Shown in pieces: positions 14,704 through 22,508 of a stretch of 24,250 nucleotides of DNA (within the stretch, counting starts at the first letter, position 1; each line of letters starts with the position of its first letter). A program made the position numbers and the translations under genes. Source of the stretch: JAUVXE01 sp964349355 (GTDB lineage: Bacteria > Actinomycetota > Coriobacteriia > Anaerosomatales > SLCP01); the NCBI GenBank assembly GCA_964349355.1, contig CAYGFZ010000032.1, forward strand, positions 1 through 24,250, in the 5' to 3' direction. The notes beneath the pieces are model-generated. The model searched no databases. It was not told where the DNA came from and saw nothing but the letters and a program-made list of their open reading frames with translations.

Positions 14704-15555
14704 GTGCAGGAGATTAGTCTGGTCGAGTTGAACATCTGGCTTGATGTGGCGTTCACGAGCCTTTATGTGCTCGTGGTCTTCGGCCTTTCCGGTCACTTCG
14801 TGGGCAACATTCTCACCGGCCGCGTGAAGAAGCGCTTCTTCGGCAAGGAGTGGCCACATCACGAAGGCCCACCGGTTCCCTTTCTCCCAAAGTTCCTGCA
14901 CTTCCAGCATGTGTTCGGCATGTTCGCGCTCGGCATCTCCGGGATGTACATCCGCTTCCCGTTTTTCGACGGGGGCCGCACCGCGATGCGCTGGGTCCAC
15001 TACGTCTTCATGATCACCGTGACCATCAACGTGCTCTGGCGCCTGTGGTACGCGTTCTTCGCCCGCCAGCGTGACTACAAGGAGTTCGCGCTCACGAGAG
15101 AGGACATCGTGACCGCGCCCAAGGTCATCCTCTACTACATTTTCGTTAAGTCCTCCAAGCCGCACCTCGGCAAGTACAACGTCATGCAGAAGGGCACGTA
15201 CGTGCTCTTTGTCCCGCTGATGTTGCTGCAGGCATACACGGGCTTCGCGCTCGTTACTGCGCCGATCCTCTTCGGCTACAGTCCTCGCGAGATACTGACC
15301 GGTTGGTGGCTCGGCGCGATGCTGGGCTCGGCCGACCTCGCCGGCTGGTACGCTCGCACGGCGCACTACGTCATGAACTGGCTCTTCATCATCTTGACGA
15401 CGGTTCATGCCTACCTCTCGATGACCGAGGACTTCCCGGCGTTCAAGAACTTCTTCGGGCTCGGAGGGGCGCACCACGACGACCATGGAGCACACGACGC
15501 CCACGACAGCCGCGGGGCGCCCGTCCTGCAGGCAACGGCGGGTGAGCCGGAATGA
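14704..15555 (+). CDS. Membrane-bound b-type cytochrome (FdnI/HyaC-like quinone-reactive subunit)
   Basis: A 283-residue integral membrane protein with about four main hydrophobic helices (near residues 17-33, 63-83, 100-120, 163-183 and 224-241). Histidines suited to bind heme b sit in HFVGN, HFQHVFGM, HYVFMITV, TAHYVMN and TVHAYL. Layout and size resemble formate dehydrogenase gamma subunits and hydrogenase b-type cytochromes, which pass electrons between quinones and exported redox partners. The C-terminal tail is His/Asp-rich (HHDDHGAHDAHD). The start is the GTG at 14704 after GGGAG. Its stop overlaps the start of the first multiheme cytochrome as ATGA, so the two probably work together as membrane exit and first c-type carrier. 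Confidence 0.85.
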   Translation: MQEISLVELNIWLDVAFTSLYVLVVFGLSGHFVGNILTGRVKKRFFGKEWPHHEGPPVPFLPKFLHFQHVFGMFALGISGMYIRFPFFDGGRTAMRWVHYVFMITVTINVLWRLWYAFFARQRDYKEFALTREDIVTAPKVILYYIFVKSSKPHLGKYNVMQKGTYVLFVPLMLLQAYTGFALVTAPILFGYSPREILTGWWLGAMLGSADLAGWYARTAHYVMNWLFIILTTVHAYLSMTEDFPAFKNFFGLGGAHHDDHGAHDAHDSRGAPVLQATAGEPE

Positions 15556-16436
15556 GGTCTCCACGACGACTGACACCCGTAGTCGCCGTTGTCGCGGCCG
15601 CACTGCTCGTGATGCCGGGGATGGCGTTGGCCCAGGAGAGCACAGTCGGTACGCACACGGTCGAGATCAACGGTTACGATGTCGACTTCACGCTGCCGAC
15701 TGCGGCGAAAGCCGGATGCCTTGTCTGTCATGGCGACGAGAATCTCATCCGCCTGCGCGAGGACCGGCTGGTCAGCTACTACGTCGACGCCGGCGACCTC
15801 GAAGATGGACCGCATGCGGCCGTCCAGTGCGCGGGCTGTCACATCGACTTCGCGTTTACCGCACCGCACACGGACCACACCGAAGACTGGCGCCGTGTTG
15901 CCGGGTCGGCGTGCAAGAACTGCCACCAGGAGCAGAACTTCGAGTTCGGTCAGGGAGTCCACCGCGTAGAGGTGGTCAACGGCAACGGTCAGCAGCTGAA
16001 CGGTGACGCCGAGGAGAAGCCTGTCTGTGGCACCTGCCACGGGGCACACGGCATCCAGTCGCTCGAAGAGGGCTCCGAGGGAGCCAAAGCGATACACCTG
16101 AACGGCTATGAGGTGTGTGGCACCTGCCATGAGGACTACTGGGAGAGCTACAACGACTACTACCACGGTCGTGCGTACCGGCGCGGCGCCCTCGACGCTC
16201 CGGCGTGTTGGGACTGCCACGGATGGCATGACATTCTTCCCTCGTCCGACCGGGCCTCCCGGGTGCACGAAAGCCGTCTCGCGGAGACGTGCGGTGCATG
16301 CCACCCGGATGTCAACGAGGGCTACATTGCTTATGCCAAGCTCATTCACGGTCAGCGCGAGGAGCTTGAGAAAAACCCTCTATTCGCCCTGATTCAGCGC
16401 GTTCGTTCGGCGATCGCAGGTGTGTTCAACAGGTAG
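15552..16436 (+). CDS. Exported heptaheme c-type cytochrome
   Basis: A 294-residue secreted cytochrome with seven CxxCH heme-binding motifs: CLVCH, CAGCH, CKNCH, CGTCH, CGTCH, CWDCH and CGACH. A signal peptide (RRLTPVVAVVAAALLVMPG...ALA) precedes the mature start near residue 28. Extra histidines such as HTDHTEDW and YYHGR can be distal heme ligands. The whole seven-heme unit is recognisably the same as the second half of the next cytochrome: CLxCHGD, CHxDFxF, WExYxDYYHGRxY and DAPACWxCHGxH are shared. It is coupled to the b-type cytochrome by an ATGA overlap and so is the likely first electron acceptor outside the membrane. The C-terminus (FALIQRVRSAIAGVFNR) is amphipathic and has no anchor helix. 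Confidence 0.88.
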   Translation: MRSPRRLTPVVAVVAAALLVMPGMALAQESTVGTHTVEINGYDVDFTLPTAAKAGCLVCHGDENLIRLREDRLVSYYVDAGDLEDGPHAAVQCAGCHIDFAFTAPHTDHTEDWRRVAGSACKNCHQEQNFEFGQGVHRVEVVNGNGQQLNGDAEEKPVCGTCHGAHGIQSLEEGSEGAKAIHLNGYEVCGTCHEDYWESYNDYYHGRAYRRGALDAPACWDCHGWHDILPSSDRASRVHESRLAETCGACHPDVNEGYIAYAKLIHGQREELEKNPLFALIQRVRSAIAGVFNR

Positions 16437-16489
16437 TCATGGGCGCGCCATCGGGGGGCGCCTGCAAGGCAGGATGAAGGGTTGGGACG

Positions 16490-17740
16490 ATGAGCCAGGG
16501 AATCGGGGTGCGGATGCCGGTCCTCGTCTCGGCGGTCGTAGGAGCGTCGGCGCTTGCGTGTGTCATCGCGCTCGCTTTCGTTGCTCCTGCGTACGCCCAG
16601 GAGGAGACTGTTGAGATCGATCTTGGCGCGCCCGTCTATGCGAGCACCTGCCGGGCCTGTCACGGGGAGATAGCCGAGGGCAAGAACCCGCAGGTCAAGT
16701 TTAGCCATGCCGCACATATGCTCTACGCCTGCAGTAGTTGCCATACCGTGTTCCCACACAGCCCGACCGGGACGCTGAGTCCCACGATGAAGGACTGTTG
16801 GAACTGCCACGGTCTGCGACACGGGCCGATGGGCCTGATTGCGGCCGACGAGTGCGTGAAGTGTCACATGGAGTACACCGACAGGATGCGACCGGCCTCG
16901 CATGTTCCGGACTGGGCTGCCGAGCCGCACGTCGCCCCCTCGCTTGAGAACCTCCGCACCGAGTGCATGATGTGTCACACGCGTACAGACTGCGACGAGT
17001 GCCACCGCGCCGAGGGTGTCGTTTGGCGGACCTCCGAGGAGTTCAGCTACAACGTCGAGAACGGGTGCCTCGCATGCCACGGTGACCCGACGCTCGACAA
17101 GTCGGTCGCCGACGGAGTCCGCTCGCTGTATGTGAGCGGACTTGAGGACACGGCCCACAGGGACAACACGTGTGTCGATTGCCACGTGGACTTCGTCTTC
17201 GACGATCGTCCCGCCGAGACGCCGCTATGGCAGGTGAACGCCGGACTGGCCTGTGGCGGCTGCCACGAGCATAGCGATATCGCCGAAGTCTACGAAGGGT
17301 CGCTTCACGGTCAACTCGTGGCCCAGGGCGAATACTCGTCTCCCACCTGTGGCTCGTGCCACGGCGGGCACTCGATCGCGCGGCTCGATACCGCGGCGGC
17401 CCAGCGTCAACTGTTCTTCGCCGGCGAACAGATGTGTGGTGTCTGCCATCCGGCTGAGTGGGAGAACTACGATGACTACTATCACGGCCGTCCGTACAAG
17501 AACCTAGCTTCGGATGCGCCGGCTTGCTGGGGCTGCCACGGGTCGCACGAGGTCAAAGCCATGACCGATCCCGAGGCCATGATGTACCCGGTCAACGCGG
17601 TCGATGTCTGCGGTGAGTGCCACCCCGGCTCCTCTGAAGCATTTATCGAGAACTCCGCCTCTCTCATCCACGGTCGCTACGACGCTGTCGAGGCCAACCC
17701 CGTCATTCGCTGGTGGCGGTCGGTGAGAGGTCGGGGGTAG
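16490..17740 (+). CDS. Exported 13-heme c-type cytochrome
   Basis: A 416-residue secreted protein with thirteen CxxCH motifs. A signal peptide ends at about residue 36 (APAYAQEE). Residues 50-180 hold six hemes (CRACH, CSSCH, CWNCH, CVKCH, CMMCH, CDECH), the last two closely spaced; I call this module A. Residues 190-400 hold seven (CLACH, CVDCH, CGGCH, CGSCH, CGVCH, CWGCH, CGECH) and match the preceding heptaheme protein along its length (module B). Thus it is a fusion of A and B. The start is the ATG at 16490 after GAAGGG; the Met eight codons later is an alternative. It lies 53 bases behind the heptaheme gene and nine before the 20-heme gene. Confidence 0.88.
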   Translation: MSQGIGVRMPVLVSAVVGASALACVIALAFVAPAYAQEETVEIDLGAPVYASTCRACHGEIAEGKNPQVKFSHAAHMLYACSSCHTVFPHSPTGTLSPTMKDCWNCHGLRHGPMGLIAADECVKCHMEYTDRMRPASHVPDWAAEPHVAPSLENLRTECMMCHTRTDCDECHRAEGVVWRTSEEFSYNVENGCLACHGDPTLDKSVADGVRSLYVSGLEDTAHRDNTCVDCHVDFVFDDRPAETPLWQVNAGLACGGCHEHSDIAEVYEGSLHGQLVAQGEYSSPTCGSCHGGHSIARLDTAAAQRQLFFAGEQMCGVCHPAEWENYDDYYHGRPYKNLASDAPACWGCHGSHEVKAMTDPEAMMYPVNAVDVCGECHPGSSEAFIENSASLIHGRYDAVEANPVIRWWRSVRGRG

Positions 17741-17749
17741 ACCGCATAT

Positions 17750-19500
17750 ATGCAGAAGACCCGCAAAGGACTCATAGCAGGCGTGGCGGTCGCGTTCCTC
17801 GCGACCGCCTTCGCCNNNNNNNNNNNNNNNNNNNNNNNNNNNNNNNNNNNNNNNNNNNNNNNNNNNNNNNNNNNNNNNNNNNNNNNNNNNNNNNNNNNNN
17901 NNNNNNNNNNNNNNNCCGCAAAGGACTCATAGCAGGCGTGGCGGTCGCGTTCCTCGCGACCGCCTTCGCCTTTGCGGGCCCGCTCCGCGGTGCCGGCGAT
18001 GAGATGGTGGGGGGCATCAACCTCACCGGGTCGGCGTGTGTCTCGGTCTGCACCTCGTGTCATGACCGAATCGCCGAGGGCAGCTCGCCGGGACTGATCT
18101 TCGACCACGGTGTCCATCCGGGCATCCAGTGTTACGAGTGTCACGTCCGGCCAGCGCACGAGGCCGGCAAGATCTATCGTCCGCCGATGGAGACCTGCTT
18201 CGCGTGTCACGGGCTCGTCCACGGACCCGCTGGCCTCGTCGCCGGCTCCGCGTGCGAGGACTGTCATACGCCGGTGTTCGTGCTTCGGCCCTCCTGGCAC
18301 ATCGCCGACTGGGAGCTCGAGCCGCACGCTTTGGCGGTCGGTCGGGGAGGCTCTAACAGATGCATCCTCTGCCACGATGCACCGGCCGACTGCGATAGCT
18401 GCCATCTGGAGCGTAGCATCGATACGTCCCCGGTACCTCCGATCTACCTCAGGACGGTTCCGCTGCCCCCCGACCTCCCGGAGATCACGGTCGATGTCTA
18501 CGGGGCTGCAACCATGGGCCAGTGTGTCTTTTGCCATCCGAACATCGACGACGGAGAGTGGCCGGACCTGATCTTCACCCACGACGTGCACATCGCGCGG
18601 GACTACCGGTGCAGTGCATGCCATGAGTCGTTCCCGCATAGTCCCGGGGGCACGGACGTACCCGATATGCTCTCGTGTTACCGCTGCCACAGCCTGCAGC
18701 ACGCCGCCCGGGGAGAGGTCGCCACCGAGGACTGCTACGCCTGTCATCCACAGCAGTTCGAACTCGTGCCGCCGGACCACACCCCCGCGTTCATCGCCAG
18801 GGAGCATAGCGACCCTGCCGGCGAGAGGATTTCCGAGTGTGTGATGTGCCATACGTCGGCGTTCTGCGCAGAGTGCCATCGCGGTGAGAAGGTACTGCCG
18901 GACGGCGCCATGAGCGCACAGATCATCCCTGCCGATCACAAGACCGCCGAGTGGATGCCGGAGCACGGCGGCCAGTTCCTCGGCGGACAGGGCGCGTGTT
19001 CGATCTGTCACACCGGCGAATCATGTGCGCGGTGCCACCAGACGGCGATGCCGCATCCCACGTACTGGCTGGCTCGCCACACTGCGAACGGCTACCCGAG
19101 TGACGACTGCAAGGTGTGTCATACCGAGCGGGCGTCTTGCCAGGAGTGTCACCACCAGGGTCTCAGGAGCACCGAGCTCGTCCGCGAGAATTGCGTGGAC
19201 TGTCATGAGGAAATGGCGACGATCCCGGCAACCGACATCCAGGACATGCGGCTCGTGGAGCACGCCGTCCACTTCGAGGTCGAAGAGCGTGTTGGCCGGC
19301 CGTACATCTGTGATGATTGCCATGTAGGCTTCACCATCGCTCGCGTCCGGGACTACGGGATCCACACGTTCGAGACCCAGGCACACGATTTGCGTCTGTG
19401 TTACGACTGTCACGGTAACGTCGACCTGCGCAACATCGAGATCGCGCCGTGGCCGGGCTCGCAGCTCTGCCGCCGGTGCCATACGGACATGAGGCTCTGA
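17750..19500 (+). CDS. Exported 20-heme c-type cytochrome (interrupted in the assembly by a false gap)
   Basis: A large secreted cytochrome whose true length is probably 531 residues. The signal peptide begins MQKTRKGLIAGVAVAFLATA at 17750. A 100-N block then breaks it, and the 55 bases before the N run are repeated exactly after it. Removing the Ns and one copy (155 bases) puts both parts in one frame and gives an uninterrupted signal peptide running into FAGPLRG. The mature part has twenty CxxCH motifs: two six-heme modules like module A of the 13-heme protein (hemes 1-6 and 7-12), then eight more ending CYDCH and CRRCH. No C-terminal anchor is visible. It is the largest carrier of the cluster, likely the outermost. 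As written, the Ns shift the frame; this is not a real mutation. Confidence 0.85.
17761..17815 (+). repeat. 55-base end of left contig, identical to 17916-17970
   Basis: These 55 bases encode most of the signal peptide of the 20-heme cytochrome and recur base for base on the far side of the N run. Fifty-five is a standard k-mer length of de Bruijn assemblers, so the two contigs almost surely overlap here. Confidence 0.9.
17816..17915. other. Assembly gap of 100 Ns, very probably artificial
   Basis: Exactly 100 unknown bases, the conventional filler for a gap of unknown size. Because both flanks are the same 55 bases, the true gap is most likely negative: no sequence is missing and one flank copy is redundant. 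Confidence 0.9.
17916..17970 (+). repeat. 55-base start of right contig, identical to 17761-17815
   Basis: Second copy of the contig-end overlap. Reading straight from 17815 to 17971 keeps the cytochrome in frame. Confidence 0.9.
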
Positions 19501-19545
19501 CCCTCGCCATGACAGGCGTCAACCCCCGCCAGAAGTGAGGCATGC

Positions 19546-20556
19546 GTGAGATTTGGATCGGACATTCGCTGGCTCGACGCGACAATCAAGGCCGTCGTCG
19601 TCCTGTTGATCGCGTCCCTCGGCTATCTGGCGTACGCCATCACCGCATTTCAGATTCAGGAGCGCAGGGGCCAACCGGTCTCCCGGGCGATCGAGAACCT
19701 GGTCGCAGCCGTAAGCGAGAACCCTGACGACCTGAGCCTCCGCCTGCTGCTCGCAGACGCCTTCGCTGCCGCCGGCCGGCTCCGAGACGCAGTCGAGCAG
19801 TACAACGCCGCGCTCGAGATCTCGCCCGACAACCCGACCGCCCTCACAGGCCTCGCACTCGTTTCCATGTACCAGCAGGAGTGGGAGACCGCCGAGGAGT
19901 ACTGGCTTGCGGTCATCGACGGGCTCGCGGGCGACGATTACTCGCTGCTCGACCAGCGCCTCGAGGTGGCCTACTATCAGCTCGGCGTGACCTATATCGA
20001 GATGACCCGCTACGAGGACGCGATCGCGCACCTTCGCGAGGCTCTGCGTATCAAGCGGAGCGCCGCCGACACGCACTACGCACTCTCGGTCGCCTACGGG
20101 CGCCTCGATTCCGAGTCGAATCAGCGCGGCTATCTCGAGAATGCGCTCATGTTCGACCCGCGCATGCCCGAGGCGAACTACGACCTCGGTCTGCTCCTGC
20201 TGGCCGAAGGGGATATCGCTGCAGCCGCCGAGCACTTCCGGGCGTCTGCGGACAACGCGCCCGAGAGTCGGCGTGAGCCACGCACCGAACTCGATCGCAT
20301 CGAGCGCGAGGGCAGCGCCGAGGTGCGGCTCGAGCGAGCTCGCGAGCTGCAGGACTCGGACGCCGCGAGCGCGCTCAGCGAGGCGAGGATCGCCTTTGCG
20401 CTCGATCCGTCCCTCTCGGACGCGTCCCGTCTTGCCGCGCGCCTGTGGGAGGAGACCGGAGACGAAGAGCAGGCGCTCGATATGTGGCGCAAGGTGCTCG
20501 AGGCCGACCCGAACGATGGCGACGCGGCTGCCGCCATCGACAGACTCACGGAGTAG
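19546..20556 (+). CDS. Membrane-anchored tetratricopeptide repeat protein
   Basis: A 336-residue protein with one N-terminal membrane helix (about residues 16-36, AVVVLLIASLGYLAYAITAF) and no cleavage site, so it is probably anchored with the repeats outside. TPR units are visible around residues 60-95 (LLLADAFAAAGRLRDAVEQY), 96-130, 140-175 (YYQLGVTYIEMTRYEDAIAH), 176-240 and again near 300-330 (WEETGDEEQALDMW). The start is the GTG at 19546 after GTGAGG; an ATG four bases upstream is in another frame. No catalytic motif is seen. In this cluster it may be a scaffold or assembly factor for the cytochromes; a heme-attachment helper like NrfG or CcmH is another possibility. Confidence 0.78.
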   Translation: MRFGSDIRWLDATIKAVVVLLIASLGYLAYAITAFQIQERRGQPVSRAIENLVAAVSENPDDLSLRLLLADAFAAAGRLRDAVEQYNAALEISPDNPTALTGLALVSMYQQEWETAEEYWLAVIDGLAGDDYSLLDQRLEVAYYQLGVTYIEMTRYEDAIAHLREALRIKRSAADTHYALSVAYGRLDSESNQRGYLENALMFDPRMPEANYDLGLLLLAEGDIAAAAEHFRASADNAPESRREPRTELDRIEREGSAEVRLERARELQDSDAASALSEARIAFALDPSLSDASRLAARLWEETGDEEQALDMWRKVLEADPNDGDAAAAIDRLTE

Positions 20557-20568
20557 CGAGGACCCCAG

Positions 20569-22122
20569 ATGGAACACCAGACTCCTATCGGACAGCCGCC
20601 CCACTACGAGACAACTGCCTTTGGCCGCGCCGACACCGGGCGTGCCGCATGGCGCAAGTGGGTTGCGCTTGCGCTGCTCCTTGCACTCCTCGCGTTTGCG
20701 CTCTATTCGATCTACTACTTCACGGTCAACCGCACGCTGCCCATTCCCGGGCTCGGCCGGCCCGCTACCGAAGAGGTCCTCGCTCCACGCTACCTCTACT
20801 CGATCTCCGGGCCAGAGGGGGCGAACGCGCTCACCTCGCCACTCGGCGTCGAGGTCAGCCGGGACGACCGCGTCTACGTCACGGACTCTGAGGCACGTGT
20901 GGTGCGCGTCTACACCGTGGAGGGCAACTACCTCTTCTCATTCAACGAGATCGCCGACGGCGAGAAAGCGACACTCGGAGTCCCCGTTTCCCTTGCGATC
21001 AACAGCAAGAACGAACTGTTCGTTAGCGACCGGCGTCACCGTTCGGTGTATGTGTTCACGCTGGACGGGGAGTACCTGCGCAAGGTCGCGCCGGCAGATC
21101 CCGTGGAGGCTCAGATCTGGGGCCCGCTCGGCCTCGGGTTCGACGAGGAGGACAACCTCTACGTCACCGATGTCGGTCGCGTCGAGCTGCATCAGGTCAT
21201 CGTGTTTGATGAGGACGGCCGCGAGCAGCTGCGTTTTGGTCGCTTCGCCCAGGCCGAGGAGATATCCCAGGTTCCCGGTCTCTTCTACTTCCCGAACGAC
21301 GTAGTGGTTATCGGCGGCGACATCTATGTCTCCGACAGCAACAACCGCCGGATTCAGGTGTTTGACGGGTCGGGCAGGTTCGAGCGGATCATCCGCACCT
21401 CCGGTATCCCTCGAGGCATGGATGTCGACGAGGAGGACCGGATCTACATCGCCGACGCACTCGCTCATCAGGTCGACGTCTACGCGTCGGCCGGAGAGCG
21501 CATCACCGGCTTCGGCGAGAGCGGCATCGGCCCCGGTCAGTTCCGCTACACCAACGACCTTGCGCTCGATGGCCGTACCCGAATCTATGTGACCGACCGC
21601 CTGAACCACCAGGTCCAGGTGTGGGGCTGGCCCGAGCCGGTCCCGTTCATCCCGGACCTGCCCGAGGAGCCGACCGAATGGTGGCCTTGTCTTCTGTCGC
21701 TGCTCCTCCTGCCGTTCCTGCTTCTGCTGCGGCGCCGTCGCTTCGCGGTCACCGAGGAATTCCTGGTCCGGATGGCCGAGACCGGGCGGCTGCGTGAGAT
21801 GGCGGACCAGCGCCGCTGGATCTGGCACGCGCCGCAGGAGCATCGCTCTTTGTACGCCGGCCGTGAACTGGGCGGCGTGAAGCTCGATAGCTTCCTGAAG
21901 CTCGTCAAGCACTCCGAGTCTGACGTGAACGATCTCATGCGCCGGATCGGCGTGGAGCGCGATCCCGCGCTCATGCTAGTCGTGGCCAAGACGACCAGGC
22001 GTCTGTGTACCGAGGATCCCGCACTGGCGGTGGCAGCGCGTGCCCTCGGAGTCGACGCATACGATGCACGGCTGTTCACGGAGCACTTCCTGAGCGACCA
22101 GGGCGTTGACGCCGAGGAGTAG
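20569..22122 (+). CDS. NHL-repeat beta-propeller protein with two membrane segments
   Basis: A 517-residue protein. Residues 1-27 are polar, 28-53 a membrane helix, and about 60-360 six NHL-type repeats with recurring patterns such as RVYVTDSEARVVRVY, ELFVSDRRHRSVYVF, DIYVSDSNNRRIQVF and RIYVTDRLNHQVQVW, forming a six-bladed propeller outside the cell. A second helix (about 366-385) is followed by a cytoplasmic domain of about 130 residues beginning FAVTEEFLVRMAETGRL, which I do not recognise. NHL proteins are frequent partners of multiheme cytochromes in metal-reducing bacteria. It starts 12 bases after the TPR gene with a purine-rich site (GAGGACC) and is the last gene before the fdhA leader. 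Confidence 0.8.
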   Translation: MEHQTPIGQPPHYETTAFGRADTGRAAWRKWVALALLLALLAFALYSIYYFTVNRTLPIPGLGRPATEEVLAPRYLYSISGPEGANALTSPLGVEVSRDDRVYVTDSEARVVRVYTVEGNYLFSFNEIADGEKATLGVPVSLAINSKNELFVSDRRHRSVYVFTLDGEYLRKVAPADPVEAQIWGPLGLGFDEEDNLYVTDVGRVELHQVIVFDEDGREQLRFGRFAQAEEISQVPGLFYFPNDVVVIGGDIYVSDSNNRRIQVFDGSGRFERIIRTSGIPRGMDVDEEDRIYIADALAHQVDVYASAGERITGFGESGIGPGQFRYTNDLALDGRTRIYVTDRLNHQVQVWGWPEPVPFIPDLPEEPTEWWPCLLSLLLLPFLLLLRRRRFAVTEEFLVRMAETGRLREMADQRRWIWHAPQEHRSLYAGRELGGVKLDSFLKLVKHSESDVNDLMRRIGVERDPALMLVVAKTTRRLCTEDPALAVAARALGVDAYDARLFTEHFLSDQGVDAEE

Positions 22123-22143
22123 TGGGCTTAATCTGGTATTCAG

Positions 22144-22170
22144 GTAATGCAACAAGTGTTACAGCCTCAC
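22144..22170. promoter_or_regulatory. Candidate operator upstream of the fdhA promoter
   Basis: GTAATGCAACAAGTGTTAC (22144-22162) begins and ends with GTAA/TTAC and is followed by AGCCTCACC. The TGTTAC plus CCTCACC section resembles the site before the cytochrome cluster (14565-14580). It would be centred about 55 bases upstream of the inferred transcription start. Significance not tested. Confidence 0.35.
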
Positions 22171-22174
22171 CGGA

Positions 22175-22202
22175 TCGACCGGCAGCGACCGGTGGGTATA
22201 TG
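22175..22202 (+). promoter_or_regulatory. Candidate promoter of fdhA
   Basis: TCGACC (22175-22180) and TATATG (22197-22202) are separated by 16 bases; each matches four of six consensus bases. A start near 22209 would put the 5' end just before the riboswitch. The spacer contains the repeat CGACCGG twice (22176-22182, 22186-22192). Confidence 0.4.
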
Positions 22203-22211
22203 AAAACAGAA

Positions 22212-22329
22212 CATCGTCTCCGAGCCCCGATCGCCTACCACCTTCATGGTCATGGCGCCGAGGCCGACAGGGTGTCTGGGGAAACCCCGGCGCCTCCCGT
22301 CCTTTTGGACATTGGAAAGGGGACTGATG
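22212..22329 (+). promoter_or_regulatory. Moco/Tuco-type riboswitch upstream of fdhA
   Basis: It has the same ordered blocks as the tupA leader: TCTCCGAG, GGTCATGG, CCGACAGGGTG, GGGAAACC, CGCCTCCCG and GGAAAGGGGAC. The basal helix pairs CATC-GTCTCC (22212-22221) with GGGGAC-T-GATG (22319-22329), one base bulged. That helix hides both a Shine-Dalgarno sequence (AAAGGGG) and the ATG at 22327 of a small leader ORF. Unlike the tupA copy it has an extra short hairpin GTCC-TTTT-GGAC (22299-22310). Cofactor binding would be expected to lock the helix and stop leader translation. No covariance search was possible. Confidence 0.8.
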
Positions 22330-22398
22330 AATGTGGCGGACCTTCCGGCAAATGGGTTCGTCTCATCGGTACACGGGGTAAGGAGGCGAGACAGGTGA
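22327..22398 (+). CDS. 23-residue leader ORF controlled by the riboswitch
   Basis: ATG at 22327 to TGA at 22396-22398 gives MNVADLPANGFVSSVHGVRR plus three residues. Its Shine-Dalgarno AAAGGGG, eight bases upstream, and its start codon both lie in the basal helix of the riboswitch. The peptide has no recognised motif, so the act of translation is likely what matters. The stop codon touches the first base of the terminator's 5' arm (22398), so a ribosome there would cover the arm and prevent the hairpin. The stop also overlaps a second small ORF. Real translation is inferred only. Confidence 0.45.
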   Translation: MNVADLPANGFVSSVHGVRRRDR

Positions 22399-22508
22399 AG
22401 ACCAGTCGCTTTCAGGACATCGCTGTCCTGTCGTGCGCTGGTCTTTTCGTTCTTTCGCCCCCTGTGGGTGCACGGGAGAGGAGGGTCGCTCACACTCGTG
22501 CGATGTGA
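22395..22508 (+). CDS. 37-residue small ORF spanning the fdhA leader terminator
   Basis: GTG at 22395 to TGA at 22508. It has the best Shine-Dalgarno sequence of the region, AAGGAGG (22380-22386), eight bases upstream, and its start overlaps the stop of the first leader ORF as GTGA. The peptide MKTSRFQDIAVLSCAGLFVL with a polar Arg-rich tail resembles a short membrane or signal-like segment. The ORF covers the whole terminator hairpin, so translation would keep that hairpin open. It could be a true small protein, an antitermination device or chance. Confidence 0.4.
   Translation: MKTSRFQDIAVLSCAGLFVLSPPVGARERRVAHTRAM
22398..22447 (+). terminator. Intrinsic terminator between the riboswitch and fdhA
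   Basis: AAGACCAG (22398-22405) pairs with CTGGTCTT (22438-22445), CGC (22407-22409) with GCG (22435-22437), and the inner AGGACA (22414-22419) with TGTCCT (22424-22429) around loop TCGC. TTTTCGTTCTTT follows from 22444. It lies inside the leader, 139 bases before the fdhA start, so it is an attenuator rather than an operon end. Confidence 0.65.

Noticed and set aside
17750..17970. Frameshifted or tandemly duplicated signal peptide in the 20-heme cytochrome
   Set aside because: The duplication is exactly the contig-end overlap around an arbitrary 100-N filler; collapsing it restores the frame.
22176..22192. CGACCGG direct repeat as an iteron or regulator array
   Set aside because: Only two seven-base GC-rich copies exist, in a promoter spacer; too little to call a repeat element.
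22396..22447. Leader-ORF TGA followed by a hairpin as a second selenocysteine site
   Set aside because: The hairpin loop is TCGC, not GGTCT-like, the T run fits a terminator, and the peptide resembles no selenoprotein.
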